This document shows positions 1 through 8,700 of a DNA stretch of 24,217 bases, piece after piece. Source of the DNA: JBGPHT01 sp041484525 (GTDB lineage Bacteria > Acidobacteriota > Terriglobia > Bryobacterales > Bryobacteraceae); contig JBGPHT010000114.1 of the NCBI GenBank assembly GCA_041484525.1, positions 1 to 24,217 on the forward strand, in the 5' to 3' direction. The position numbers were made by a program, and so were the translations under genes. The number at the start of each line of letters is the position of its first letter. Position 1 is the first letter of the stretch. Under the pieces are notes generated by a model. It was not told the origin of the DNA. It worked only from the letters and a program-made list of their open reading frames with translations, and made no database searches.

Positions 1-1
1 C

Positions 2-193
2 GTGGCGCATGGTCCGACGCTGCCGCCCGATCCGTGGGAAGGCGGCCTCGTGGCGCATGGTCCGACGCTGCCGCCCGATCCGTGGGAAGGTGGTCTCGTG
101 GCGCATGGTCCGACGCTTCCGCCCGATCCGTGGGAAGGCGGCCTCGTGGCGCATGGTCCGACGCTTCCTCCCGATCCGTGGGAAGGCGGGTTG
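2..193 (+). repeat. 48-bp in-frame tandem repeat, four copies
   Basis: The units are 2-49, 50-97, 98-145 and 146-193, with a period of 48 bp (16 codons). They may continue left of the window. They are nearly identical, with only third-position or synonymous changes. Confidence 0.95.
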
Positions 194-202
194 GCCGCAT
201 AG
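2..202 (+). CDS. Tandem 16-residue repeat protein, C-terminal part or complete small protein
   Basis: The frame encodes four consecutive copies of VAHGPTLPPDPWEGGL followed by Ala-Ala and a TAG stop. It is open to the left edge, so this may be the tail of a longer protein; the GTG at position 2 could also be the start of a 66-residue protein. The four copies differ in DNA (GGC/GGT/GGG, CTG/CTT, CCG/CCT, CTC/TTG), yet every difference is synonymous. That is strong evidence that this frame is translated and that the repeat peptide is under selection. The repeat is rich in Pro, Gly and acidic residues with one Trp and one His; no helix or membrane segment is expected. I do not know its function. 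It lies 52 nt upstream of a seven-helix membrane protein on the same strand, so co-transcription is possible. Confidence 0.7.
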   Translation: MAHGPTLPPDPWEGGLVAHGPTLPPDPWEGGLVAHGPTLPPDPWEGGLVAHGPTLPPDPWEGGLAA

Positions 203-254
203 AGCCAAAATTCCGTATCTCAAACACCGCTGCCCGGCCTAGAATTGAGACTGG

Positions 255-986
255 ATGAGATTCGCGATCCAGGTGACGTTCTGGGCGGTTGGCATTCCCC
301 TGCAGGTCCTGACCATCACCGCGCTGTTGCGCGGCTGGTATCGCCGCTTCCCGTTCGTCTTCGCCTATGTGGTCGCGTGCCTGCTGGCCGCGTTCATCGA
401 AGTCCCCCTCAACGTCGCAAGATATCTCAAGATGGACGTGGCTCCCCGCGGGCCGGCCTACTATTATTGGATCAACGAGGTCCTGACGCAGGTCCTCATC
501 TTCGCGGTGGTAGTCAGCCTCATCTCTTACGCCACTGCCGCCTTGCAATCACGCAGGGTCTTGCGCACCTGCCTCATCGGCGGGCCTCTTCTCTTGGCCG
601 CAATCTCGTTTGGGGTTCACTACAAGACGGAAGTGGTGACGGGTGCGTGGATGGCGCCGTGGCTGCGGGACCTGAACTTCGGAGCCGCGATTCTCGACCT
701 GCTCCTGTGGGGCATGCTGATTGCGGCGAAGCAGAAGGATTACAAGGTGCTCATGCTCAGCGGCGCGCTGGGCATTCAGTTCACCGGCGAAGCCATCGGC
801 AGCGCCCTGCGAACGCTGTCAGCGCCCACTAAATCCAAGGCACTCTCCCTTACCGGTGCGATCATCGTCGTCCTCGCGGACCTGGTGTGCCTCTATATCT
901 GGTGGCAGACTTTCCGCGCCAGGCCCGCACAAGAAAAAGGGAGATGCGCGTCTGCCGCGCAGCTCCCGCTTAAACACGAAGGCTGA
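255..986 (+). CDS. Seven-helix integral membrane protein, unknown function
   Basis: The 243-residue product has about seven hydrophobic segments, near residues 5-25, 34-54, 72-94, 103-121, 140-158, 165-183 and 199-219. A hydrophilic, basic tail follows (after residue 220). Charged residues and Pro inside the segments (for example FIEVPLNVARY after helix 2 and YYYWINEV before helix 3) suggest a structured bundle rather than simple anchors. I recognise no enzymatic or transport motif. The ATG at 255 has only a weak purine stretch before it, and no better start lies nearby. It follows the tandem-repeat gene and converges on the OmpA-family gene, whose stop lies 15 bp beyond its own. Codon usage is GC-rich at third positions, as in its neighbours. 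A conserved lineage-specific membrane protein is the most that can be said. Confidence 0.8.
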   Translation: MRFAIQVTFWAVGIPLQVLTITALLRGWYRRFPFVFAYVVACLLAAFIEVPLNVARYLKMDVAPRGPAYYYWINEVLTQVLIFAVVVSLISYATAALQSRRVLRTCLIGGPLLLAAISFGVHYKTEVVTGAWMAPWLRDLNFGAAILDLLLWGMLIAAKQKDYKVLMLSGALGIQFTGEAIGSALRTLSAPTKSKALSLTGAIIVVLADLVCLYIWWQTFRARPAQEKGRCASAAQLPLKHEG

Positions 987-1001
987 AAGAAAGCCAAAAG
1001 G

Positions 1002-1826
1002 CTAGTGGATGACCGGCGGCACAACCTGCGACTGTGTGCGCTCGGCGGGAGGCGCGCCGGTTGGGGTGCTCGTTCCGAGTGAAGATCCCGCCGCCGGATC
1101 GGCGCTGAAGACCTTCACTTCGACGCGGCGATTCTTGGCGCGCGCGGCGCGGTTCGCGGCATCGTCGACCGGCTTCAACTGACCGAGCCCGATCATGTGG
1201 ATGCGGTAGATCGGAACATTCATCTCAGTCACCAGGTAGTGCACGACGGAGTCGGCGCGGCGCTTGCTGAGCGCTTCGTTGTACTCCTTCGACCCGGTGC
1301 TGTCGGTGTAGCCCTCCACTGCGATGAAGAAGCGCTTGTCGCCTTTCACCTGGTCCGCCAGCTTGTCCAGGCCCTCTTTTCCGTCCGGCGTGATCGCGTA
1401 CTTGTTCACTTGGAACGGAACGGTCGCGGAAGTCTGCAGTTTGTAGTCGTCAATGTTAGCCACGACACTTCGCAGGGTGTTCATGGTGTTGTCTGCGCTC
1501 TGCTGCGCCTGGTTGGCGCGGGTCATGGCGTCCTGAGCGTGTTGATCGGCGGTAGCCGCATGTTGATCGGCCGCAGCCGCGTGCTGGTCGGCGCTCGACG
1601 CCTTCTCTTGCGCCGAGCTGATGCCGCTCTGTGCCCGTTCGTCAACCTGCTTCAACTGATCGCGAGTCTCGCCAAGCTGCTGCGAGTTATGCGTAGTCTG
1701 TTCGCCCACCTGATCTACTTTCGCTTGAATCGGCGCGGTGGTATTGCGGACATACTTCTTAGTCGCGCAGCCGCCGGCGAGCAAGGCGCCCGTCACAATG
1801 CACGTGGTCGCAAGGAAAGCTTTCAT
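1002..1826 (-). CDS. OmpA-family outer-membrane lipoprotein with coiled-coil stalk
   Basis: This 274-residue protein probably tethers the outer membrane to peptidoglycan. Residues 1-20 form a lipoprotein signal ending in LLAGGC, with Cys20 as the expected lipidation site. Residues 25-125 are a helical, Gln/Ala-rich stalk that includes three successive heptad-like units starting ADQHA (residues 79-97). Residues about 130-240 are an OmpA C-terminal domain. The TD of EGYTDSTGS (Asp175) and the Arg of LSKRRA (Arg190) occupy the positions that bind diaminopimelate in this family, and NRRVEV follows near residue 232. The last 35 residues are a Pro/Thr/Ser-rich tail. It is longer than a Pal lipoprotein because of the stalk, and no tol genes are adjacent. 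A purine stretch (GAGG) lies about 11 nt before the ATG. It converges with the membrane protein at 255-986. Confidence 0.9.
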   Translation of the reverse strand: MKAFLATTCIVTGALLAGGCATKKYVRNTTAPIQAKVDQVGEQTTHNSQQLGETRDQLKQVDERAQSGISSAQEKASSADQHAAAADQHAATADQHAQDAMTRANQAQQSADNTMNTLRSVVANIDDYKLQTSATVPFQVNKYAITPDGKEGLDKLADQVKGDKRFFIAVEGYTDSTGSKEYNEALSKRRADSVVHYLVTEMNVPIYRIHMIGLGQLKPVDDAANRAARAKNRRVEVKVFSADPAAGSSLGTSTPTGAPPAERTQSQVVPPVIH

Positions 1827-2042
1827 AGTTCAAAAAACCTCGCTTGCTCATATGCAACCGATGCGCCAATGCAGGCAACTCGTGCGGAATCAATTGCGGC
1901 ACTCAATTTAGGCCGGCCGCAAAGGCGGGTACGTGATGTAAGGATTACCTGAAGTTGCTGTTTCTACCGGAAGACGTGCCAAAATGTACGCTCTCGCCCA
2001 ATAATTTCAGTGAAAACGGACTAGTGGAGTGAATCAATCGAG

Positions 2043-2070
2043 TTCCGGGCCCGCCGGCGCCGGCCCGGAA
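2043..2070 (-). terminator. GC-rich hairpin downstream of the 49-aa gene
   Basis: A perfect 9-bp stem (TTCCGGGCC at 2043-2051 against GGCCCGGAA at 2062-2070) lies 20 nt past the stop of the minus-strand gene at 2091-2240. The loop is itself GC-rich and self-complementary. No T-tract follows, so it may be a terminator of the non-canonical GC-rich kind or an mRNA-stabilising hairpin. Confidence 0.5.
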
Positions 2071-2090
2071 ATAACACGGAATGGAATTCG

Positions 2091-2240
2091 CTAGTCAGAC
2101 TTCCGCGCGGACGGGCGCACCTTTGGGCCACGCGTCACAGTCCGGCGGTGGCGGCGGAAACCGGGAAGGTCCCACGACAGACTATCGTAGATTTCGCCTT
2201 CCGGGTCGTAGTCCAATGGCCAATACTTGCGCTGGGTCAT
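2091..2240 (-). CDS. Small basic protein of 49 residues, unknown function
   Basis: The reading frame begins MTQRKYWPLDYDPEGEIYDS and ends with a basic tail (…VRPSARKSD). The N-terminal half is acidic and aromatic (Tyr, Trp, Asp/Glu); the second half is strongly Arg/Lys-rich. Support for a real gene: AGGAA sits about 8 nt before the ATG; a perfect extended -10 promoter lies about 40-50 nt upstream; a strong hairpin lies 20 nt after the stop; and roughly two thirds of codons end in G or C, as in neighbouring genes. There is no signal peptide or membrane segment. I recognise no family. The split charge pattern would suit nucleic-acid or protein binding, but that is a guess. It is a monocistronic unit between the OmpA lipoprotein and pseudokinase genes, all on the same strand. 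Confidence 0.62.
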   Translation of the reverse strand: MTQRKYWPLDYDPEGEIYDSLSWDLPGFRRHRRTVTRGPKVRPSARKSD

Positions 2241-2282
2241 AAAAGATTTCCTGATTTAAAACAGGGAGGCAACTACAAAACC

Positions 2283-2291
2283 ATTATAGCA
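2283..2291 (-). promoter_or_regulatory. Extended -10 promoter for the 49-aa gene
   Basis: Read on the minus strand this is TGCTATAAT: a perfect TATAAT with the extended TG one base upstream. There is no good -35 hexamer, which extended -10 promoters do not need. Transcription would start near 2276, giving a leader of about 36 nt that contains the AGGAA ribosome-binding site. Confidence 0.6.
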
Positions 2292-2358
2292 CCATCCGGT
2301 ATTGGTTAGGTTGGCTATAAGTATTTGATTCCAAATGGGTTGCTCAGCCAAGAAGCCG

Positions 2359-2392
2359 CCCGGCAGACGTTTATGCCGTCCTGCCCGCCGGG
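2359..2392 (-). terminator. Imperfect hairpin between the pseudokinase gene and the small gene
   Basis: On the minus strand, CCCG…CGGG encloses GCAG-g-ACG / CGTCTGC around a 7-nt loop. It lies about 110 nt after the pseudokinase stop and before the small gene's promoter, so it could end the pseudokinase transcript. No clear T-tract follows. Confidence 0.35.
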
Positions 2393-2504
2393 TATGCCGA
2401 CGGCTAATACCTAAATGAGAATTTTTCATCTGAATTACCGTTAGATCGCGGAACGGCCTGCAAACTGGGGAGATCGTCCGCGCAACTTCCCGAATCTTCA
2501 TAAG

Positions 2505-4871
2505 CTACCTCACCCTCTCCGTCCAATTCGTCAACACCGTGATCGGCGCGTTGGACCATTCGAGCGGCAGGCTCATCACAAATCGCCGGCCGTCGCGGGA
2601 AACATCGAAGAAGTTCCATGTTTGAGGGATCGGACGCGTCTGGAAGAGCGCCTGCGGCGCATCGAAGGTCAACTCGTCGCCCGCGGCATGAATCGCCACC
2701 AGCATCATGCTCCCGCCCGCCGTGATATAGAACAGTTCGCTGCCATCGCCGTTCCAGTGCATCTGGCCGCCGCCGGCGACCGACAGGTGCCAGCGGCGGG
2801 GCGTGCCGCCGCCAGGCGCAAACGCCTGCACGTATACCTCTTCGCTGCCCGATTCGCGGGATACGAACGCCAGCCACTTGCCGTCCGGTGAAAGCGTGGC
2901 GTATCCCTCCCATGCCACCGTCTGCACCACGGGTGCAGCGCGGCCCTCGGCCACCGAGTACGCCCACACATCCGCCTGCGTGTCCTGGCCGAAACTGGAA
3001 AACAGGATGTAGCGGCCGTCGCGCGACCAATCGGTGACATACTTGGCGCTCTCGCTTTTGTACAGCAGCTCCGGATTGCCGCCCCCGGCCGCGTTCGCGG
3101 CGAAGATATCGAAAGTCCCCTGCGGGTCGCCCATGAAGGCAATGCGCGAGCCGTCGCCCGACCAGACGGGCGTGCCCTCGCGGTATGGCACAGGCGCGAA
3201 CGGCGTCGAATTTCCGCCGCTGTCCACAATCCGCAGTGCGGCATATTCTCCACCCGGCTCGAGCCGCGCCGCCGCCGCACGCTCCCCATCCGGCGAGATT
3301 CGCGGCGGTCCCCACTCACCGGGCTCACTCGCGATTCCGATCGGCGTCCCGGCGCGATCCAGCCAAACCAACTGGTGCGTGGGCGTGCCCGCGCTCTGAT
3401 AAGCGAGGATGGCGTTGTTCGAAACCGAAACCGGCGCCAGCGACAGGCTTCGGATGGCGCCGACGCGGTCCGCCAGCACGACAGGTTCGCCCGCCGGCGA
3501 CAGGCGGGAAGCGTGGAACGGCTGCCCCACCAGTTCGGAGCCGCGGACGTACAACAGATAACCCTTGCCCGAAGGATCCCGGCCCGCGATGCCCGAGTAG
3601 ACCGCGTTGGTTTCCGACGCGAAGAGAAAGCGCCGTTCTGCTCCGTCCCATCCAGCGGCATAAATTCCCGTGGTGGCGGCAGTGCCGGTCAGCAGGAAAT
3701 AGAGGATGTGGCGCTGATCCGGCAGGAACTGCGGCCACATCGCCGAGAGCTCGGACTCTTTCGGATTCAGCCGCACCACCGGCTGGGGCGTGCCTCCGGT
3801 AGCCGCAACGCGGTACAGACCGTCGCTCAGGCTGGGCGCGAAAACGATCGTCCCGTCGCGATTCCAGGCGCCGCCGCCCGTCATGGCCGCAGTGGCACAA
3901 ATGTTCTCGACGGCGCCGCCCGCGATCGCGACCTTCTTCATCGCGCGATCGGCGAAGAAACCAACTGCGCGGCTGTCCGGCGACCAGAAAGGCGCGAAGG
4001 CACCCTCTGTTCCCGCAATCGGGGCGGCGTCGAGCGCGTCGAGCGGACGCAGCCACAGCATCCGCTTACCCGCGGGCCCCACAGCGGAGAACGTGAGATA
4101 ACGGCCGTCGGGCGAGATGGCGGGCGGGCTGGGATACGCCGCATGCTCGGGCGGTTGAACCTCGAACCGGAACACCGCGGAGGCCGGCGTCTCGCGAAAG
4201 TAGAGCGCGGCGGCGACGATGGTCGAGGCCAGGATTACGGCCGCAACGCCCCACGCGGCGTTGGCCAAGCGCCGCGGACGTTTCGCCGCCCCACGCCGCC
4301 GTGCAGCCGCTAACTGCGGCAGCACCCGGCCGGCGAGCTTCAACTCGGTGACGACATTCTGCATGCGCTGCCGCCGCCGCTCCGGGTCCTTCTGCAAACA
4401 CGCCGCCATTACCCCTTGGATCGCCGCGCCGAACGGCGTGCCGTCCGTCAACGCCGGCGGATCGAGTGAGCCGGCTTCACCGGCGAGCGGCGCCCGCCCC
4501 GTCGCCATCTCGTACAGCAGTGCACCGTAGGCGAAGATGTCGCTGCGCGCATCGGGCGCCGCCCCAGCGATCTGTTCCGGAGCACGATAGCGCGCCGCAC
4601 CTGTCGCCCGCAGCAGGCGCGCACCCGAATCGGTCACCGCGATCGTCTCCGGAGAAACCGCGCCGTGCACCTGCCGTCGCCCATGCGCCCGGCTTAGGAT
4701 GTCGCCGATCTGTATCGCATATTGGAGAGCCTGTTCCGGAAAAAGCGGACCTCGCGCCAGACGCAGCGCCAGCGACTCGCCCTCCACCGGCTCGCCGGTG
4801 AGAAAGTCCAGTCCGCGCGCATCCGTTTCCGGCCCAATGTCCACAATCGCCCGCTCCCTGCGGGCAAACAA
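2505..4871 (-). CDS. Pseudokinase with one transmembrane helix and TolB-like beta-propeller
   Basis: This resembles the acidobacterial receptor Ser/Thr kinases that carry a C-terminal WD40/TolB propeller, but its kinase part is degenerate. The Gly-rich loop and VAIK lysine are absent. The catalytic loop HRDLKPEN is replaced by VHGAVSPET (residues 68-76, Asp to Ala), and no DFG is visible, whereas the APE (RYRAPEQ, 94-100) and the αF region (SDIFAYGALLYEMATG, 110-125) remain. Residues about 204-224 are a transmembrane helix. From about 230 onward there are repeated ISPDG, WSPDS, WNRDG and LSPDGKWLAFVS units of a propeller, presumably extracytoplasmic. It likely serves as a scaffold or sensor, not an active kinase. 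The start is unsure: position 4871 is a TTG without an obvious ribosome-binding site, the frame stays open upstream with no ATG, and too little room remains for a full N-lobe. A 5'-truncated kinase gene is the main alternative. Confidence 0.85.
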   Translation of the reverse strand: MFARRERAIVDIGPETDARGLDFLTGEPVEGESLALRLARGPLFPEQALQYAIQIGDILSRAHGRRQVHGAVSPETIAVTDSGARLLRATGAARYRAPEQIAGAAPDARSDIFAYGALLYEMATGRAPLAGEAGSLDPPALTDGTPFGAAIQGVMAACLQKDPERRRQRMQNVVTELKLAGRVLPQLAAARRRGAAKRPRRLANAAWGVAAVILASTIVAAALYFRETPASAVFRFEVQPPEHAAYPSPPAISPDGRYLTFSAVGPAGKRMLWLRPLDALDAAPIAGTEGAFAPFWSPDSRAVGFFADRAMKKVAIAGGAVENICATAAMTGGGAWNRDGTIVFAPSLSDGLYRVAATGGTPQPVVRLNPKESELSAMWPQFLPDQRHILYFLLTGTAATTGIYAAGWDGAERRFLFASETNAVYSGIAGRDPSGKGYLLYVRGSELVGQPFHASRLSPAGEPVVLADRVGAIRSLSLAPVSVSNNAILAYQSAGTPTHQLVWLDRAGTPIGIASEPGEWGPPRISPDGERAAAARLEPGGEYAALRIVDSGGNSTPFAPVPYREGTPVWSGDGSRIAFMGDPQGTFDIFAANAAGGGNPELLYKSESAKYVTDWSRDGRYILFSSFGQDTQADVWAYSVAEGRAAPVVQTVAWEGYATLSPDGKWLAFVSRESGSEEVYVQAFAPGGGTPRRWHLSVAGGGQMHWNGDGSELFYITAGGSMMLVAIHAAGDELTFDAPQALFQTRPIPQTWNFFDVSRDGRRFVMSLPLEWSNAPITVLTNWTERVR

Positions 4872-4982
4872 ATACGGGAGTCTTTGTTTGTAACTGAATT
4901 CTACAGCCGCGCGCTCTGGAATCCAATTCCCAATCCGCCCAATAAGTCCTGGTACAAAAACCGAAAATGGCCCCGGAAGGAC

Positions 4983-4988
4983 TACAAT
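4983..4988 (+). promoter_or_regulatory. Possible -10 box for the gene at 5034
   Basis: TACAAT lies about 45 nt before the ATG at 5034 and would give a leader of roughly 40 nt containing the AGGAGG site. No good -35 hexamer is seen. Confidence 0.3.
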
Positions 4989-5033
4989 TTTAGGTTCGCC
5001 AGTCGATGCCGGACCGCGAAACAGGAGGTCGAC

Positions 5034-5492
5034 ATGAGTGAGAGTGGAAGCCCAGTCAAGCTTGAGGGAGCGGCGCTGGCCGCCGCCATCCTGATACTCG
5101 CCGTGTGGCTGGGATTATTGGCATGGATGGCGTTCCACACCGGAGCCACAGAAGTCGAATGGGCGCGTCTGTTCTCCGTGCTGGGCTCGCTCGAGGCGGT
5201 CACTTTTGCCGCTGCCGGCGCCCTCTTCGGCACTACCATTCAGAAGCAGCGGGTGCAGGACGCCCGGGAGCGAGCCGACAAAGCGGAGGGGCGGGCCTCG
5301 GACGCCGAAAAGACGGCGGCCTCCAAGACTCAGGCCGCCGCCAATGGCCAGGCGCTTGCCACGGCAGTGAAGGCACGCGCTGCTCAGCAGCCGCGTTCGG
5401 TAGACAGGATCGAGCGAGTCAGCACGACAGCAGCGCCGGCGGCTATGCCTGACGATCTCGTCGCCCTGGCCGACAAACTATTTCCGGATTGA
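5034..5492 (+). CDS. Small membrane protein with two hydrophobic segments and coiled coil
   Basis: The product has 152 residues. The ATG at 5034 is chosen because a perfect AGGAGG lies 7 nt upstream; an upstream in-frame extension to 4722 overlaps the opposite-strand kinase gene and is unlikely. Residues 12-34 form a clear transmembrane helix. Residues about 46-70 are a second, more moderate hydrophobic segment. Residues 70-115 are an Ala/Lys/Glu/Arg-rich helix with coiled-coil character (KQRVQDARERADKAEGRASD). A flexible Ala/Pro-rich linker and a short amphipathic end (DDLVALADKLFPD) follow. I recognise no family. The layout, with a membrane anchor and a cytoplasmic or periplasmic coil, suits an adaptor or assembly factor, but nothing shows a partner. 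Its stop codon lies at the start of the 68-bp repeat block. Confidence 0.8.
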   Translation: MSESGSPVKLEGAALAAAILILAVWLGLLAWMAFHTGATEVEWARLFSVLGSLEAVTFAAAGALFGTTIQKQRVQDARERADKAEGRASDAEKTAASKTQAAANGQALATAVKARAAQQPRSVDRIERVSTTAAPAAMPDDLVALADKLFPD

Positions 5493-5758
5493 TCGCTGCG
5501 GCGGCCAACTTACGGCCACGAATTGACTCCCCCGAGGCGAATGGCCTCGTCCGGATCGATCGCTTCGGCGGCCCGCCCTACGGCCACGAATCGACTCCCC
5601 CGAGGCGAATGGCCTCGTCCAGATTGATCGCTTCGGCGGCCCGCCCTACGGCCACGAATCGACTCCCCCGAGGCGAATGGCCTCGTCCAGATCGATCGCT
5701 TCGGCGGCCCGCCCTACGGCCACGAATCGACTCCACCGAGTCGAATGGCCTCGTCCAG
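5491..5758 (-). repeat. 68-bp tandem duplication of the 3' end of the helical-repeat gene
   Basis: Units start at 5511, 5579, 5647 and 5715 (the last partial, to 5758), with a further partial piece at 5491-5510. Read on the minus strand, each unit encodes DEAIRLGGV(D/N)SWP followed by a stop. The copy nearest the gene is its true C-terminus; the others lie downstream of the stop. Because 68 is not a multiple of three, successive copies fall in different frames. Differences within the shared peptide are few and mostly synonymous (CGA/CGC, GGT/GGG). The 221 bp between the flanking genes contain only this block. Confidence 0.9.
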
Positions 5759-8700
5759 CTCCAGTGCAATCTCGCGTCCGAAACGTGCGGCCAGGATGGG
5801 GGCGAACGCAAGTACGTCAACCAGGACCTCCTCGCGGCCCCTCGTCGCGCTTTGACGGAGGGAGCTTGTCCACATCGAAACGATCTCCGAAATCGGTAGG
5901 CGGGTCAGTTCAGGAGTCAACGCACGCATGACGTGCAATCGCTCGTGACTCGGGGTATACCGATCCTGGATGTCCTTGACAATCGATTGGATCACGGGCC
6001 TACGCGTGCGGGCAGGCACCCGGCCGACCAATTCCACGAGGACAGACGCACGCTCCGAGGGACGCATTTCACGGGCCCTGTCGATCAGCAAGGCTGCCGA
6101 CGATGCCGGGGCCAATCGATAGACGGTTTCGAGCGTTCGATCGCCGCCGGAACGTGTGCTCCCTTTCCGACCGAGGAAATGAAGCGCGAGACTGATGTCT
6201 CCCAATTCTGCTGCCCGCACTGCCAGAGCGCTCAAGCCCTGATACAAGGATGATTCGTCTTCGAGCGTGGCGACCGCGGGCAACATATCCAGCCGCAGTT
6301 CCGGTGCAACCTTCGCAATCAACTTCGAACGGGCGGATCCGTTGTGCTCCGCGGAAAGGCACTTCACCACCAGTTGGGCGTTCCTCAATTCAGCCGCCCG
6401 TCTCGCCAGGGACTCAGTCAGCGCCGCATTGCCCTGTGTTTCCGGATCATCCAGAACGTTGGCAATCTGCGAGGGGTCCAGCCACGATGCGAGTTCAACC
6501 ATAGCGGCCGGTCTGTCGCGCTCCGGAACGCGAAGCGCGGCTGCGAACGCCTCTTGCATGACCTGCACGGCGACATCCGCGTTCCCCGCCAGATGGCCGG
6601 CAAATGTCACTTTCGAACGCGCCGGCAAGCGCCTGAAAGTGGCGATGAGCTGATCCGCTGGTGGCCTCCGCGCCTTCGGAACATGAAGAGCGAGTGCGCC
6701 GAAGGCTGACACGACGAATTCGGGGTCGTAAGACCATTCCGCTTGCCGGTCCAACTCCTGTAAGGCCAACCTCTCACGTTCCGGCTCGGGCAGGTGGCGT
6801 AGCAAGCTATTGAGACCGGAGAGCCGGGCCTCCGCGTCATCCAGTGCCGCGACTCGCTTCGCCGCCAGATCCTTGGAACTGCTATCCAACAGGCCCGCAG
6901 CGGCCGACAGGAAGCTCACCAGATGCCCGGGCTTGTGCAGGCCGGCGAGCAAGTCGCCGAGCACTGGCCCGTGAGCGGTGGTCAATCCGGCGCCGAAGAT
7001 GGAAGCTAGCTCCGCGTCCCCGGCCGCTATGCCCAATGCCCTCGTCAGGGACTCGCGCACATGCTCCGAAGTACCGCCTGCCGAGGCGAGGTCCAGGAGC
7101 AAAACTATCTGGTCTTCGGCTGAAAAGCGCTGGTCGCAAGCCAGAGAAATCGATTGCTCGGTCACCTCCGGCGAAGGACAGTGGACCAGCGCCTGTGAGA
7201 GCGCGCGAAAACCCTTTTGCAGGGTCTTGTCCCGGTCGAGCGAGGGAGACGAATACAAATCAGGCAGGGCCGCGATCAGGTTTCTGACTGCTTCTTCCAT
7301 GGCGGCGGCAGGCAGGCCGGGAATCATATCGCTTAGTCCTGAAACGCGATCGCACACATTGCGCAGGGCGGCGGCGGACGCTGCAATTTCGCCGGCTGCT
7401 GCTGCGCTCAGCCATGGCAGCAGCGCGGCGCGGGTTCGAGCGCACTCGGTCACCACGTTGTGCGGCCGTGTCGCCCGCCGGATGGCGCCAAGGCGGTCGT
7501 CGGGAACGTGGGCAGCCAGCCGGCCCAGAATCTCGGCTCGCCGGGACTCCAGCAGATCACGGAGATCGGCTACGCGCGAGATTGCTTCGTCTGGTTCTCC
7601 CAGCACAGCCAGCCGGACCAGCAGTGCTTCGAAAGGATCGCGTATGGAAGAGTTGGAGGCGGCGATGGCATCCAAGGCGCGCCGCACCTGGGGCAACGAT
7701 AGAAATGCCGCCAGATCGGTGAAGCGACCGGTCGCACGCTTCGCATCGGACAGACACGTCTCGAAAATCCCGCTGAGCTCGGCAGGAGAAAGCGCGCGTG
7801 CGGCGGCGGCCAGGGCCTCCGATGACTCTGGTTGTCCGTCCAGGGTTCCCGCGAGTTGGCGCAGCAGCGGTCCTGGAATACCGGAGGATTCCGGCATTCC
7901 CCGAATGGTGTCGATCCGGCGGTGCGCGGACAGTGGGCGGAACAGATCGACCCATCGACCCCACTCCGCCTCAGGGACGGTTTGCAGAATGGTCCCCCAG
8001 GCGTCGCTTCGCATTTCCAGCACAAACGCCGGCACTTGGGCGGCCGCATCCGCGGCTTCGCTCCACATGCCCTTCTGAACGAACCCTAGTACGACCGCGA
8101 TTCGGACATCGTCCCGCTTCCACTTCGGGAGCTTCGGCACACGCTCGAGAGCCGCTCCAGGCTCCTCCTCCGCCAGGCGTTCCAGAAAGATGGGGAGCAG
8201 TGCAGCGCTGGCCTTGTCTGCGGATTCGCTTTCGAGCAGTCGATACAGTTCGAAGAGCCAGTCGCGCGGCAGCGAGCGGGCCAGTGCATTGAGGGCGGAT
8301 TCGTCAGTGGACTCGGCAGCCACGGCGCACGCTACGGAGAGGCTCGCCCGGAACGCTTGCGAGCGCTCCGGTTCCTCCAGGGCTTGCGCTACGGCGGCAA
8401 TCGCCTGCGCCTTTATCCCGCGATCGTGAAACTCTTCAGCGATCCGTAGCGCTTCCAGGCGCAATGGTTTCGGAAGGTGCGGTGCGAGCGCAAGCAAACC
8501 TCCGAGGCGGCTTCCTTCATTGCTCTCCTGCGCCACGATCTCGAGCGCGCGGCCGCGCAGCGGAATCGGCAGATCCGCAGCCAGCCTGGCGACGGCCAGC
8601 ACCCGGTTATCGGAATCGAGTATGGTGGCGCCGGTATCGAGCGCCAGCCGTGCCAGCTCGTGGCGCCGTGCGCCTTCGTCACCACGGAGGGCATCCGCGA

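Noticed and set aside
1..202. CRISPR-like reading of the 48-bp repeats
   Set aside because: The units are contiguous with no spacers and are in-frame coding repeats.
981..995. Small hairpin between the convergent membrane-protein and OmpA genes
   Set aside because: Only a 4-bp stem with a 7-nt loop; too weak to call a terminator.
2256..2501. 81-codon minus-strand frame starting 3 bp after the pseudokinase stop, preceded by a good TGAGGT site
   Set aside because: It spans the imperfect hairpin at 2359-2392 and the extended -10 promoter of the small gene, its composition is Arg/His-rich and unlike protein, and no family is recognisable.
4722..5033. Longer N-terminus for the small membrane protein ending at 5492
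   Set aside because: The extension overlaps the opposite-strand pseudokinase gene, while the ATG at 5034 has a perfect AGGAGG just upstream.
5489..5899. 136-codon plus-strand frame across the 68-bp repeats
   Set aside because: It is a shadow of the minus-strand gene end and its repeats; it changes frame register between units and has no ribosome-binding site.
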